Of a DNA stretch of 64,000 nucleotides, positions 1 through 8,422 are shown one piece after another. Source of the stretch: Fundicoccus ignavus (GTDB lineage: Bacteria; Bacillota; Bacilli; Lactobacillales; Aerococcaceae); NCBI RefSeq assembly GCF_009659375.1, contig NZ_WJQT01000005.1, forward strand, positions 62,001 to 126,000, read 5' to 3'. Under the pieces are notes generated by a model. That model saw only the letters and a program-made list of their open reading frames with translations, was not told where the DNA came from and did no database searches. Both the position numbers and the translations under genes were made by a program. Positions within the stretch are counted from its first letter, which is position 1, and every line of letters begins with the position of its first letter.

Positions 1-1240
1 CATGCGTCAGCGGCGTATCTTCTGAAACGAAATGATACGTAATGGTTAATGCCGCTTCTATCTGATTTGTATCAATGGTTTGTGTTAGAGGTGTTTCATA
101 AGCAAGCGCCGCTAAATATTGATAGACTTTGCGGAAAATCGTTTCGTCAATTTGCTGGCCATTGAGTTTGAATTCATGACTGATAGTTTCATTATCTGCT
201 TCCACCGTGCTTGTGTGGAGGATTTCGATTTGTTCCAAACCTTCAATCGTTATTTTTTCGATTGCGTCTAAAGGAATCAGGGCAATAAAATTATCCCATA
301 AAGTGGTCATATCCAACATCAAAGGCTCGACTAAACTTTGCGGTACTTCGTACCAAGTATCGGTCTCTTGCCAATAAACGTTCATCAAATAGTCTGCCCC
401 TTCATAGAATGATAAGTGGACGTATTGTGTTGCGTCTTGTAATACTAATTGAAACAGCGCTGTGTCATCGCTTGCGAAATCAATTAATTCCGTTGCATTT
501 AAACGATTCAACCCTAATAAAAACTGCTCCATTTGTTGATATTCTACAGAAAAATTGGTTTCATAAAGATCGTGTAAGAACCACCCGCTAATAAAAGGCG
601 ACTGTTCAACTGCGCTTAGCTCACTTTCATGACTTAACGAAAAGGTGTGCTCGGCCGATTGATAAGTAATTTTACTTAAGGTGTCGAGTTTAAAGTCTAA
701 AGCTGGGGCTAAATAACTCGGCGAAAAGTTTGTAATCGCGACAGGTACCGTTGGAAATTCCAATATTTGTTCTGTTTCTTGTGCGCCATCTGTCGTCGTA
801 ACAACACCGATATAGCTCTCTTGTTCCGCAAAGGCATACAGAGCCAATTCAATCATAAAACTGTCATCGGAAATTAAATGATAACAGGCTAATTTTTCTA
901 GGGCTTGGTGCTCAGGAGACTCTTCCATCGTTAAAGCTTGCAAGGAAATCAACTGTCCCAGCAGATCCCATAAACTCTCTTGATCGGCTTCTGGCAACTC
1001 TTCGCTCAGCAGTTGTGTCCCATCTGATTTAAAGGTATAGGTCTCCTTGCCTACTTCAATCATCAACTCCGATAAGCTCTCTAATTGAGCGAACGGTTCG
1101 ACAATACTGGCTTCAAATGCCGATACATTTTTTTCTTGCAGAGACTTATCCGTGTTACTATTTGATTCATTAAATGTTGCGCCGGTGCCCAGTAAAGCTA
1201 ATAAAGTACAGGCTAATAATGCGACAAAACGTTTTGACAT
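1..1240 (-). CDS. secreted or lipid-anchored protein, C-terminus cut by window edge
   Basis: The reading frame is open from an ATG at 1240 to base 1 with no stop, so at least 413 residues are present and the C-terminus is missing. The N-terminus (MSKRFVALLACTLLALLGTGA) is a signal sequence; LLAC at residues 8-11 could be a lipobox but lies very early, so a plain signal peptide is equally possible. The rest is acidic, soluble and without a motif I recognise; it vaguely recalls DUF4340-type secreted proteins, at low confidence. The stop of the upstream YesL gene overlaps this ATG by one base (TAATG) and a GGGGGA ribosome-binding site precedes it, so it is the fourth gene of the YesMN operon. 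A role in cell-envelope sensing with YesMN is inference from position only. Confidence 0.7.
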   Translation of the reverse strand, partial: MSKRFVALLACTLLALLGTGATFNESNSNTDKSLQEKNVSAFEASIVEPFAQLESLSELMIEVGKETYTFKSDGTQLLSEELPEADQESLWDLLGQLISLQALTMEESPEHQALEKLACYHLISDDSFMIELALYAFAEQESYIGVVTTTDGAQETEQILEFPTVPVAITNFSPSYLAPALDFKLDTLSKITYQSAEHTFSLSHESELSAVEQSPFISGWFLHDLYETNFSVEYQQMEQFLLGLNRLNATELIDFASDDTALFQLVLQDATQYVHLSFYEGADYLMNVYWQETDTWYEVPQSLVEPLMLDMTTLWDNFIALIPLDAIEKITIEGLEQIEILHTSTVEADNETISHEFKLNGQQIDETIFRKVYQYLAALAYETPLTQTIDTNQIEAALTITYHFVSEDTPLTH

Positions 1241-1929
1241 TAGATTTCCCCCTCAGATGCTGTTTCTGAAAATTGACTCGCTAACTCTTTAAATATTTCT
1301 TGATCTTGACGCATTACATAGAAAGCCATTAACGAAAATAAAAACAGAAAGAGTTCGCTCGGAAATGCCCAGAATATAATAACAAAGGCTATTAAAGTCA
1401 ACAAATTGATTAATTGTTTGACAGGATAGCGCCAGATAATCACAACTGTAGCGCGGTAAACATTTCTGACTGTTATTTCAAAAGTCGCTAGTAAAGGGAA
1501 GCCGATGAGTGAAAACAAGTTAATAAGCACGAATAATAGTAAGAAAACGGCCGCAATGATTTTGAAATCTTGATTGAAAAAGTAAACCGCATCTACTAGC
1601 ATAATGGCACTCAACAATAATTGAAGTAACCAATATTTCATTGATACGATAAAGTTATCGCGGTAGCTTCTAATAAAATCCTTCACTGGCGCTAGGTCAC
1701 CTGTCCGCACTAACACTCCCATCGAGAAGAATAAAGCTGTTAGAGCTGGCCCCATTGGTAATAAAGCCACCAAATAGAACACCAAACTTTCTAACTGAGG
1801 TGGAATCATGATAAATACGAATAAAAACAAGCTATTCGCGATTAAAAACAACAGATTGCTTACTAAGAAAAAGTAGCCATATCGTAAAATTTTATATAGT
1901 TGACTGTTGATGATATTTCGATTGCTCAC
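1240..1929 (-). CDS. yesL: YesL-family (DUF624) membrane protein
   Basis: The 229-residue protein has about five or six hydrophobic segments and the DUF624 character of YesL: an N-terminal aromatic membrane segment, a conserved LLPMGPALTALF stretch near residue 58, and a polar loop with SYRDNF. YesL proteins are usually encoded next to YesM/YesN two-component systems and carbohydrate transport genes; their molecular role is not established. The start is GTG at 1929, which overlaps the upstream stop (GTGA, 4 bp) and has a GAAGG ribosome-binding site, indicating translational coupling. The gene sits between the response regulator and a secreted protein. No sugar ABC transporter is visible at this end of the operon, though more genes could lie beyond the window. 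Confidence 0.85.
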   Translation of the reverse strand: MSNRNIINSQLYKILRYGYFFLVSNLLFLIANSLFLFVFIMIPPQLESLVFYLVALLPMGPALTALFFSMGVLVRTGDLAPVKDFIRSYRDNFIVSMKYWLLQLLLSAIMLVDAVYFFNQDFKIIAAVFLLLFVLINLFSLIGFPLLATFEITVRNVYRATVVIIWRYPVKQLINLLTLIAFVIIFWAFPSELFLFLFSLMAFYVMRQDQEIFKELASQFSETASEGEI

Positions 1930-3461
1930 ACACTATCCTTCTTTCTACTTGCTTGCCATTCCCTTTGAAAACTACCAGGACTCTTCCCTACAAGCGTTTT
2001 AAATTTCTTCGAGAAGTAATCACTATTGGCATAGCCTACCTTCTCAGCAATTTCATAGATTAAATATTTATCTTCCTGAATCAACTGTTTTGCTGCATCA
2101 ATTCTCACTTGATCCAAGTACATCCGGTAACTCATCTGAACTTCGTTACGGAATTTTTTACCTAGATAAGAGTGACTATAATTCAGCTCCTTACCTAATT
2201 CTTGTAGTGTCAAATTTAGATGGTAATACTTATTCGTATAGCGTTTCATCTCTTCAACTAAATCAAATTTATCCTGTTGATTCACAAGAATGCGGCTGAA
2301 ATCAATAAATATTTCATTCAGAAATTCGAACGTTTGCTGTAAAGAACGTTCACTCAGAATAATCGATATAATATAGCGTTTGTCACTTTCTTTCATTGGT
2401 AAATCGACATCTTCTTCCATTTCGTCACAATAAAAATTAAAAATAGCCGCAATATCCGCTTTGATATCACGCTCACGCCATTCATTCTTTTGATAATAGT
2501 AGGCGATTTCATTTAAATAGGCGCGGATTTTTTCCTTTTTATTCTGTTGAATGGCCGACAATAAATTCTCTTTCCACTTTAATTTATCAAAACCGACAGC
2601 TTGATTGCGATTCTTTTCCGCGACTTCGGCTAAATGTAAATGAGACATAATCGGCAGTGATGGGTAAATATAACGCTTGTTGCGCAAGTGTTTAATCTGT
2701 TGATACAACTCCGGCAAAGCTTTCAACTCCACAGTCCAATCACTCATCAAAATATACAACTCTGGATGTAATGCCTGAACTGCCTGACTTAATGCTTGTG
2801 TCATTCGACTGAGTTCACTTTTCGATTTGTCAGTAATTAATGCAAAGCGTAATGACGTATGATTAAAACTTGCAGCCACTCCTGTGAGATGCGACTCAAA
2901 TACTTTTTCAATCGCATGATTATCTAAATGATAACCCTCATATTCGCAAGCGATTAAACAATAACTATCAAATGCCATGCGGGTCACTAATTCTTTATCA
3001 ATGTTGCGACTTGTCAGTAAATCACGAACGCGTCTGGAATCTAAGTAGTTCTGATAAGAAGTCAAATGCGCTTGTTGCTGTTGCTTCAAGCTAATTTGTT
3101 CAGATACTCTGGCTAACACATCTAATAATTCCTCTTCATCAATGGGTTTTAAGAGATAGTGAGCGACTCCTAAGGACATCGCTTCTTTAGCATAAGCGAA
3201 ATCTGAGTGACCTGATAAAATAATAAACTCTCGATACAAATCGTGCTCACAGGCATAACGGACCATTTCGATGCCGTCCATTTCTGGCATTTGAATATCC
3301 GTTAAAACGACATCTGGATTTAAAGCTTTAATTTTTTCAATGCCTTCTTGGCCATCGCTGGCCGTGCCAATAATTTTAAAGCCAGCGGCTTCCCAATCAA
3401 CGATATAGGCTAAACCTTCGCGTACTATGGGCTCATCATCAACGATTAATACCGTATGCAT
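1926..3461 (-). CDS. yesN: YesN-type AraC-family response regulator
   Basis: The protein has about 511 residues. It begins with a receiver domain (residues 2-120) with the acidic pair DD at 8-9, the phospho-acceptor Asp55 in TDIQMP, and the KP motif in LLKPID. A long linker follows, then two AraC-type helix-turn-helix units in the last 100 residues (LGKELNYSHSYLGKKFR; IAEKVGYANSDYFSKKFK). This is the YesN architecture, a transcription factor activated by its YesM kinase and typically controlling carbohydrate genes. An open frame reaches ATG 3482, but the AAGGAG at 3470-3475 is spaced correctly for the ATG at 3461 and so decides that start. It overlaps the kinase gene by 23 bp and the yesL start by 4 bp, so the operon is tightly coupled. 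Confidence 0.9.
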   Translation of the reverse strand: MHTVLIVDDEPIVREGLAYIVDWEAAGFKIIGTASDGQEGIEKIKALNPDVVLTDIQMPEMDGIEMVRYACEHDLYREFIILSGHSDFAYAKEAMSLGVAHYLLKPIDEEELLDVLARVSEQISLKQQQQAHLTSYQNYLDSRRVRDLLTSRNIDKELVTRMAFDSYCLIACEYEGYHLDNHAIEKVFESHLTGVAASFNHTSLRFALITDKSKSELSRMTQALSQAVQALHPELYILMSDWTVELKALPELYQQIKHLRNKRYIYPSLPIMSHLHLAEVAEKNRNQAVGFDKLKWKENLLSAIQQNKKEKIRAYLNEIAYYYQKNEWRERDIKADIAAIFNFYCDEMEEDVDLPMKESDKRYIISIILSERSLQQTFEFLNEIFIDFSRILVNQQDKFDLVEEMKRYTNKYYHLNLTLQELGKELNYSHSYLGKKFRNEVQMSYRMYLDQVRIDAAKQLIQEDKYLIYEIAEKVGYANSDYFSKKFKTLVGKSPGSFQREWQASRKKDSV

Positions 3462-5298
3462 TTTGAATATCTCCTTCTTCATAGATTTTCTGTGGTAAAT
3501 GTAAGGTAACTTGCGTCCCTTCTCCTAAGACACTTTCAATACTTAAGCCATAAACTTCACCATAATAGTGCTTAATCCTTTGTTGCACATTATTTACCCC
3601 AATTCGATTGGCGCCTTCTCCTTCTGCTAACAATTGGCGTAAAGTCGCTAAGCGATTGGCTTCAATGCCAGCGCCATTATCACGAATAATAATTTCTAAG
3701 TCGGATTCCTTTTCGAACACTTCGATCCAAACTTCTACTTCACCTCTTACTTTTTCAACACCATGAATAAAGGCATTCTCGACGATGGGTTGAATTAATA
3801 AAGGTAAAATCCAGTAATCTGCTTGCGTATTTTGACGTATGGTATAGGCAATCCGGTCACCAAATCTTAATTGTTGGATTTGTAAATACATCTCAATAAA
3901 TTTTAAGTCCTCGCTCAATAATATTTCATCGCGGTCGCGTTCTAGAGCCTTACGCATTAATTTGCTGAGTATTTTGACAGTTTCGGCTACTTCACGATCT
4001 TGATTTTTTAGAGCTTTCATGCGAATCGTTTCCAACGTATTGTAGAGAAAATGTGGATTAATTTGACTGGCCAGTAATTTGAATTCTGCTTCCTTCTTCA
4101 CAATTTCCCAGTTTTTCTGATCGAGCTCATGCTGATAGCGCTCTTGTAATAAGTTTTGTAAACTGCCCATGGTTGTTTGGAGTTCGTGGTAAATATCAGA
4201 GATTTCATCGTTTCCTTGTACTTCTTCCGGTATTTCAAAATCTCCTCGCGCGACTTTCGTCATACTCTCTTTCAACACAAGCACTCGGCGATTGAAATGA
4301 TCTATAAAACGATTAAGAATAAAGAGTGACAACAAGAAAACAAGTCCAATCAATAAGTAACCTGTGACTAAGACACGATTGGCTTCTTCGATAATGCTTT
4401 GAGTTGGTACGGTGCTGACAATTTTAAAATCGGAAATTAACGATTTATTCAATGGGATTTGTTGGACCATAAACGTTAATTGTGATGAGGAGCCTTGCAC
4501 GCTATCCGCATTCTCATTGATTAATTCGAGATTATCTTTTTCTAGTTCCATTAAACGATAATAATCGTAAACCTCTTCCGTTGCTTCAGGTTGGGTGGCA
4601 CTAAAGATCAAGTGATCATCAAGGGTCAGGAATGCACTATTGCCTGAGCTAGCTAGTATCGTGTCAATCGTTTCATTGGCTACCGCAATACTTAAGACAC
4701 CTACTAAACGATTGTTACGAAAAACAGAGCGAGTTAAATTTAAATTATGTTGACGTGTAATCGGGTCTTCAATGATTCGCCAAACGATTTGTCCGCGTTT
4801 ATCTAGTGTATCTTGATACCATTCTTGTTGAGTAATCTCACTGGTAACTGGGTATAAGCCCACACTACTTAATAAAGTCGGATTATCGCTGTAAAATCTA
4901 ACGTAATCAATTTCAGGATAATATTTCAAGTAATCAGAGAACTGAGTGTACGTTTCATAAGATTGAATGACTTCATAAACGCTATCATATTCCCTTTCGA
5001 CAATTTCTGCTAAACGTTCATCTTGGTATATCCAGTCAGAAATGCGGATTAATAATTCAAACGTACTCATTAAATCTTGTTTGGTTCGGATTGTACTCTG
5101 TTCGATTTCTTCGATTTTAGTATTGATTTGTTCTGAGCGAATTTCAACACTGATATAATAGCCAACCAAAATAATGGGAACGAAAAGTAAGCCTACGTAT
5201 ATTACGTAAAGCTTCTTTTTAATCGTGTTTAATTGGAATCGCTTGAAAAAATTCACGTTAAGCACCACTCTATTCTGAATATTAACTCTCCAAATCAT
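3439..5298 (-). CDS. yesM: YesM-type sensor histidine kinase
   Basis: The protein has up to 619 residues. A membrane segment lies near 28-50, an extracellular Cache-like sensor region runs to about 300, and a second membrane helix (about 305-330) leads into a HAMP domain. The His_kinase motif follows (SQINPHFLYNTLETIR, phospho-accepting His in NPHF), then an HATPase domain with the N box IVENAFIHG and G box DNGAGI. It would phosphorylate the adjacent YesN. The first ATG (5298) is only about 12 bases from the -10 box of the promoter at 5310-5338 and has no ribosome-binding site, so a GTG at 5256 or 5268 may be the true start. The ligand cannot be read from sequence. Confidence 0.9.
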   Translation of the reverse strand: MIWRVNIQNRVVLNVNFFKRFQLNTIKKKLYVIYVGLLFVPIILVGYYISVEIRSEQINTKIEEIEQSTIRTKQDLMSTFELLIRISDWIYQDERLAEIVEREYDSVYEVIQSYETYTQFSDYLKYYPEIDYVRFYSDNPTLLSSVGLYPVTSEITQQEWYQDTLDKRGQIVWRIIEDPITRQHNLNLTRSVFRNNRLVGVLSIAVANETIDTILASSGNSAFLTLDDHLIFSATQPEATEEVYDYYRLMELEKDNLELINENADSVQGSSSQLTFMVQQIPLNKSLISDFKIVSTVPTQSIIEEANRVLVTGYLLIGLVFLLSLFILNRFIDHFNRRVLVLKESMTKVARGDFEIPEEVQGNDEISDIYHELQTTMGSLQNLLQERYQHELDQKNWEIVKKEAEFKLLASQINPHFLYNTLETIRMKALKNQDREVAETVKILSKLMRKALERDRDEILLSEDLKFIEMYLQIQQLRFGDRIAYTIRQNTQADYWILPLLIQPIVENAFIHGVEKVRGEVEVWIEVFEKESDLEIIIRDNGAGIEANRLATLRQLLAEGEGANRIGVNNVQQRIKHYYGEVYGLSIESVLGEGTQVTLHLPQKIYEEGDIQNAYGINR

Positions 5299-5309
5299 GC
5301 ATCTGACAA

Positions 5310-5338
5310 AGTATATACCTTTATGTATGCGTTAACAA
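5310..5338 (-). promoter_or_regulatory. promoter of the yesMN operon
   Basis: On the minus strand TTGTTA (5333-5338) and TATACT (5310-5315) are separated by exactly 17 bases. This is a good sigma-A type promoter directly ahead of yesM. Its closeness to the first ATG argues that translation starts further downstream. Confidence 0.6.
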
Positions 5339-5487
5339 TATTGTGCCTGATTAATGCTAGTTTGTAAAGAGGTCTTGTACGATTTTAATAGTGGTGTGAT
5401 GTGAAAGGCGTTTTAACAGGGCGCCAAGAACATTGAGGCTATTTATGGTGTGGATTATCGCTATTACGCTAGAACATCAATGCGGAT

Positions 5488-5578
5488 TTAGAAGCAATCA
5501 CCGCCTTGGAAAGGCAAAAATCTGCGGAAAGCATACAGCGGTTTAAAGCAACATTTTACGTATAAATTCTTATAATCA
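5488..5578 (+). repeat. dispersed intergenic repeat, degenerate copy
   Basis: This stretch keeps the family core (ATCACCGCCTTGGAAA) and the right-end words TATAAATTCTTATAATC, but the middle has drifted. It ends at the U-tract of the terminator at 5582-5613. Together with the terminator and promoter it accounts for the gap between 5299 and 5597; the stretch 5340-5487 holds nothing else I recognise. Confidence 0.45.
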
Positions 5579-5581
5579 TAA

Positions 5582-5613
5582 AAAAAGACTTCCTCCATTA
5601 TTGGAGAAAGTCT
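5582..5613 (-). terminator. rho-independent terminator of the corrinoid-uptake operon
   Basis: On the minus strand AAAGACTTTCTCC and GGAGGAAGTCTTT pair around an AATAAT loop and are followed by a run of T. It lies 15 bases beyond the ECF S-component gene. Confidence 0.85.
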
Positions 5614-6158
5614 TTGCGTCGATTGATAAGTGGCGACAAAATGGGGTCTAATATTAGGAAAAAACCTGCGTTTCCAAAAGCGTGAAGCAAGTCAAATGAA
5701 ATTCCTTGTAAATAGTAAACCCAAAAATTCTGAATGCCAAACATTTGTGTGGAGACAATTGAAATAATAAAGCCGTATAAAAGGCCCGTTAGAAATGCAT
5801 AACCTATGAATAAGCTACGACGAGCCCAAGTTGCTAACTTTTGACTGCGGTAAAGCGGACGTAAGCAACCTGTCAACAAAATTACTACCGCAAAGGCAAT
5901 AAATTGGGTCATTGTCCACGGACCCATACCTAAGAACATATTGGACAACAAGAGCGACAATAATGCAACGACTAAACCGTCAATGGTTCCCATAGTCAGT
6001 GTAATAATGAGTAAAATCGTCGTCATCGGTTGTACATTCGGAATGAATTGCAACATTAAACGCCCAACATGACAGAGTGCAGTGAGCGACGCTAAAATTG
6101 CGATCCGTTGTACTGTGAAGTATTTCGTACGTTTTATTCGTAGGCCTCTAGTTTCCAT
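5598..6158 (-). CDS. ECF transporter S-component, probable cobalamin/corrinoid specificity
   Basis: The 186-residue protein has about six hydrophobic helices. Its N-terminal pattern (VQRIAILASLTALCHVGRL) followed by GTIDGLVVALLSLLLSNMFLGMG is typical of S-components of energy-coupling-factor importers, which bind a vitamin and use a shared EcfAAT module encoded elsewhere. The start overlaps the upstream lipoprotein gene by 25 bp, indicating coupling. Both genes lie behind a cobalamin riboswitch (6745-6870), so corrinoid uptake is the likely role, similar in kind to CbrT. Substrate specificity is inferred from regulation and from the DUF4430 partner, not from residues. No EcfA or EcfT gene is present in the window. 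Confidence 0.8.
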   Translation of the reverse strand: METRGLRIKRTKYFTVQRIAILASLTALCHVGRLMLQFIPNVQPMTTILLIITLTMGTIDGLVVALLSLLLSNMFLGMGPWTMTQFIAFAVVILLTGCLRPLYRSQKLATWARRSLFIGYAFLTGLLYGFIISIVSTQMFGIQNFWVYYLQGISFDLLHAFGNAGFFLILDPILSPLINRRKDFLQ

Positions 6159-6559
6159 TCGATTAGGTCACCTGCTTTTAATTCGGTTTCCGCTGCACCT
6201 TTTTGTGCCATTTCACCGTTTACGTCGAATAGCCACCATTTATTCGCAGTCGCATCTTGTTCAACGCCATTAATGGCATTAATGAATGTATCGGTTTCTT
6301 CGATCTCAAAGTTTTCTTTCATAACATCGAGTAAAAGAGCACCTTCCTCTACTTCCACGACTTGCTCGCCATTTTCGATTAATTCGCCATCTTCAGTGAC
6401 TGAGATTGTCACCTCAACCGTCACGACGTCTTCTGTTGATGCGTCTTCAACCACACTGCTTGTCTCTTGTGAAGTTGTATCCGTGCTCGTCTCTGTAGTT
6501 TGCTCACCACATGCTGTTAGAATAAAACTTGCTGATAAAAGTAATAACCATTTTTTCAT
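6134..6559 (-). CDS. DUF4430 (transcobalamin-like) lipoprotein
   Basis: The roughly 141-residue protein begins with a lipoprotein signal ending in LTAC (the Cys about residue 16 after the chosen start), then a Thr/Ser/Glu-rich linker to about residue 45, then one DUF4430 domain (VTVEVTISV... FINAINGV... KWWLFDVNG... LKAGDLIEW). This fold is related to the C-terminal domain of transcobalamin and intrinsic factor and is common in Gram-positive surface proteins. Two ATGs lie in tandem; AGGAGG at 6566-6571 is 6 bases from the second (6559) and only 3 from the first (6562), so 6559 is preferred. Control by a cobalamin riboswitch and coupling to an S-component suggest that it captures corrinoids at the cell surface. 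Confidence 0.85.
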   Translation of the reverse strand: MKKWLLLLSASFILTACGEQTTETSTDTTSQETSSVVEDASTEDVVTVEVTISVTEDGELIENGEQVVEVEEGALLLDVMKENFEIEETDTFINAINGVEQDATANKWWLFDVNGEMAQKGAAETELKAGDLIEWKLEAYE

Positions 6560-6680
6560 CATAAACCTCCTATTGATTGCCTGAAAAAGGACTTTTGATA
6601 GAAGATAGAAGCCTGCTTGCTAATACTGCGCGATTCAAGGGGGTTGAGCAAGCTAGTTGTCAGGTAGACAATGCATACGC

Positions 6681-6716
6681 AAAAAAGCAGCCTATGCACC
6701 CAGACATAGCCTGCTA
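6681..6716 (-). terminator. terminator acting as riboswitch expression platform
   Basis: On the minus strand AGCAGGCTATG and CATAGGCTGCT pair with one G-G mismatch around an 8-base loop and are followed by six T. It lies between the cobalamin aptamer and the DUF4430 start, so control is probably by transcription attenuation. Confidence 0.85.
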
Positions 6717-6744
6717 GACGATACTATTCTGCCTCGAAATAGCC

Positions 6745-6870
6745 ATCGCAAAAAATTAGCAAACTGAAAGAAAGATCTGACTCCATGCAAAGCATGATTA
6801 CAGTGGCGGGACCGTGTTGGGATTGAACCAAACTTCCATTTTTCAGTTGTCTGTGAACGGTTTTCTATCT
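6745..6870 (-). promoter_or_regulatory. cobalamin riboswitch
   Basis: The minus strand carries the hallmark core ACGGTCCCGCCACTGTAA (about 6799-6816), preceded by the GGAAG...GGTTCAATCC segment and followed by the B12-box-like ATGGAGTCAGATC. The element starts just after a promoter at 6877-6905 and ends before a terminator at 6681-6716. It controls the DUF4430 lipoprotein and the ECF S-component. The B12 box is less canonical than the CCCGCCACTG core. Together these elements fill the gap between 6560 and 6957. Confidence 0.9.
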
Positions 6871-6876
6871 ATTGTC

Positions 6877-6905
6877 ATCTTAGGCTAAACTCTCTAGTTT
6901 TTCAA
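6877..6905 (-). promoter_or_regulatory. promoter of the riboswitch transcript
   Basis: On the minus strand TTGAAA (6900-6905) and TAAGAT (6877-6882) are 17 bases apart, which places transcription start near 6870, just ahead of the aptamer. The -10 box is imperfect. Confidence 0.45.
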
Positions 6906-6957
6906 GTTTCTAAGAAAATCTTTAATAACGGACTAAACTCGTTCGGAATTAACTGAG

Positions 6958-7695
6958 TCATTGCCATTTCAAACAATATCTCTGAGCAAGGGCTAATAAG
7001 TCAAAGAGTATATTCCCGATAAAACTCAGTAAAACGATGCCCGCATACAATGCAACATAATCCGACTTGAACCAACTATTCATAATAAAATAGCCCAGTC
7101 CCCATTGGGTAACATAGTTCTCTACAAAGAATAAAGTGGCCATACTCGTCCCTAAAACGAGCTTAAGAGCTGTAAACAATTCACTACCAAGTGCCGGCAA
7201 AATAATATAAACCAAGCGCTGCCAGATTGTAAAGCCAAATTGCTTAGCTTGCCAAGTATAATTTTGTGGCAACTGTTGAAGTGTATCGCGCAAAGGAATA
7301 TAAATATAAAAAGCCGCCACTGCAATCATTAAAGCCACTTTCGATTGTTCGCCTAAACCTAATAAAAGTAGAAATACTGGTAGAAAAGCTACTCTAGGTA
7401 TTGGATAAAATAAGTAAACAATTGGTGTTAATAAACAATCAACTAATGGAATACTACCTGCCAACAAGCCCAACCCGGCTCCAATGAGCACAGTACCTAA
7501 CATCGCCCACATAATGCGTAGCAAGCTGGCGATTACATGTTGAGTCAATTGACCGCTCAGCATATTTTCCAATAAATAGCGAAAGACAGCAATCGGATCC
7601 GGCACAATAAAAGCTTGTAATTGCTCATGAAGTCCTGCCCACATCAGTAATACAATAATGATCGCATAGAGTCGAGTTAATCGTTTGCGAGTCAT
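6958..7695 (-). CDS. ABC transporter permease (SsuC/TauC/ThiX-like)
   Basis: The protein has about 245 residues with six hydrophobic helices and the binding-protein-dependent transport motif near residues 140-165 (WQAKQFGFTIWQRLVYIILPALGSELFTALKL, matching the EAA loop). It forms the membrane pore of the importer made with the two upstream genes. The frame opens with GTG 7704, TTG 7701 and ATG 7695; the purine-rich GGAGGAGGGGG just upstream suits ATG 7695 (8-base spacing from GAGGGG) or TTG 7701. The gene overlaps the ATPase gene by about 70-80 bp, which is long for such pairs. Family members import aliphatic sulfonates, taurine, nitrate or thiamine precursors; the substrate here is unknown. 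Confidence 0.85.
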   Translation of the reverse strand: MTRKRLTRLYAIIIVLLMWAGLHEQLQAFIVPDPIAVFRYLLENMLSGQLTQHVIASLLRIMWAMLGTVLIGAGLGLLAGSIPLVDCLLTPIVYLFYPIPRVAFLPVFLLLLGLGEQSKVALMIAVAAFYIYIPLRDTLQQLPQNYTWQAKQFGFTIWQRLVYIILPALGSELFTALKLVLGTSMATLFFVENYVTQWGLGYFIMNSWFKSDYVALYAGIVLLSFIGNILFDLLALAQRYCLKWQ

Positions 7696-8422
7696 GGTCA
7701 ACACCCCCTCCTCCTAATAATTGGCGGAGTTTTACTTGTTGTTCAAAAAAATGCGGGCTTTGTCGGTAATTGGGACTGCCAACATGGCTATTTGTCAATT
7801 GAGCTAATAGCTGCCCTTCGTGTAATACTAACACTTCATGACCTAAATATGCTGCTTCTTCAATACTGTGGGTTATCATGACAATCGTTACTTGGTTTTG
7901 GCTTTGCAGTTGCAGTAAAACATCTTGGATTTTTTCTTTAGTAAAGGCATCCAAAGCTGAAGTTGGTTCATCTAATAAAAGGTAACGTGCATTCTTTAAT
8001 AATAGCTGACCCAGAGCCACACGCTGTTGTTGACCGCCACTCAGTTGATGAGGGTAGTGTTTAAATAGAGCATTAACTTCTAACTGCCCTGCTATGGCTA
8101 TAGCACGCTGATGTTTTTCAGTTTTCGTTAACTTGAGCCCCGCTTGAGCTAATAAGAAATTTTTACTCACTGTGTGCCAAGGGAACAACTGATAATCTTG
8201 AAACAACATCCCAACTTCTTCCATGCTAAGCGAGGGTTCGATCTTGCCATGACTCAACTCTTGCCAGCCGGCTAGAGCATGCAACAATGTGCTTTTACCG
8301 CTACCTGATGGTCCGATCACCACTGTAATTTTCTGCTGCTTTAGTGCAAAGTTTAAATCATCCAGAATAATTTTAGAACCCGCTGCCACTTGCAAGTCGC
8401 TGACACTAATCTCCACTGACAT
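7625..8422 (-). CDS. ABC importer ATPase (SsuB/TauB/ThiZ-like)
   Basis: The 265-residue protein has Walker A GPSGSGKST (about 36-44), the Q loop in LFQDYQLFPW, signature LSGGQQQR (about 127-134), Walker B YLLLDEPTSALD and the H-loop TH in MITHSIEEA. These are all the features of an active nucleotide-binding subunit. Family members usually end soon after the residues seen near 240; here the frame runs on through the permease ribosome-binding site, adding about 25 residues with no family resemblance (GGGGVDHDSQTIN...). One additional G in the GGGGG run would end the protein at once with TGA, so a sequencing or real indel is possible. The gene overlaps the binding-protein gene by 17 bp. Confidence 0.88.
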   Translation of the reverse strand: MSVEISVSDLQVAAGSKIILDDLNFALKQQKITVVIGPSGSGKSTLLHALAGWQELSHGKIEPSLSMEEVGMLFQDYQLFPWHTVSKNFLLAQAGLKLTKTEKHQRAIAIAGQLEVNALFKHYPHQLSGGQQQRVALGQLLLKNARYLLLDEPTSALDAFTKEKIQDVLLQLQSQNQVTIVMITHSIEEAAYLGHEVLVLHEGQLLAQLTNSHVGSPNYRQSPHFFEQQVKLRQLLGGGGVDHDSQTINSTLCDHYCITDVGRTS

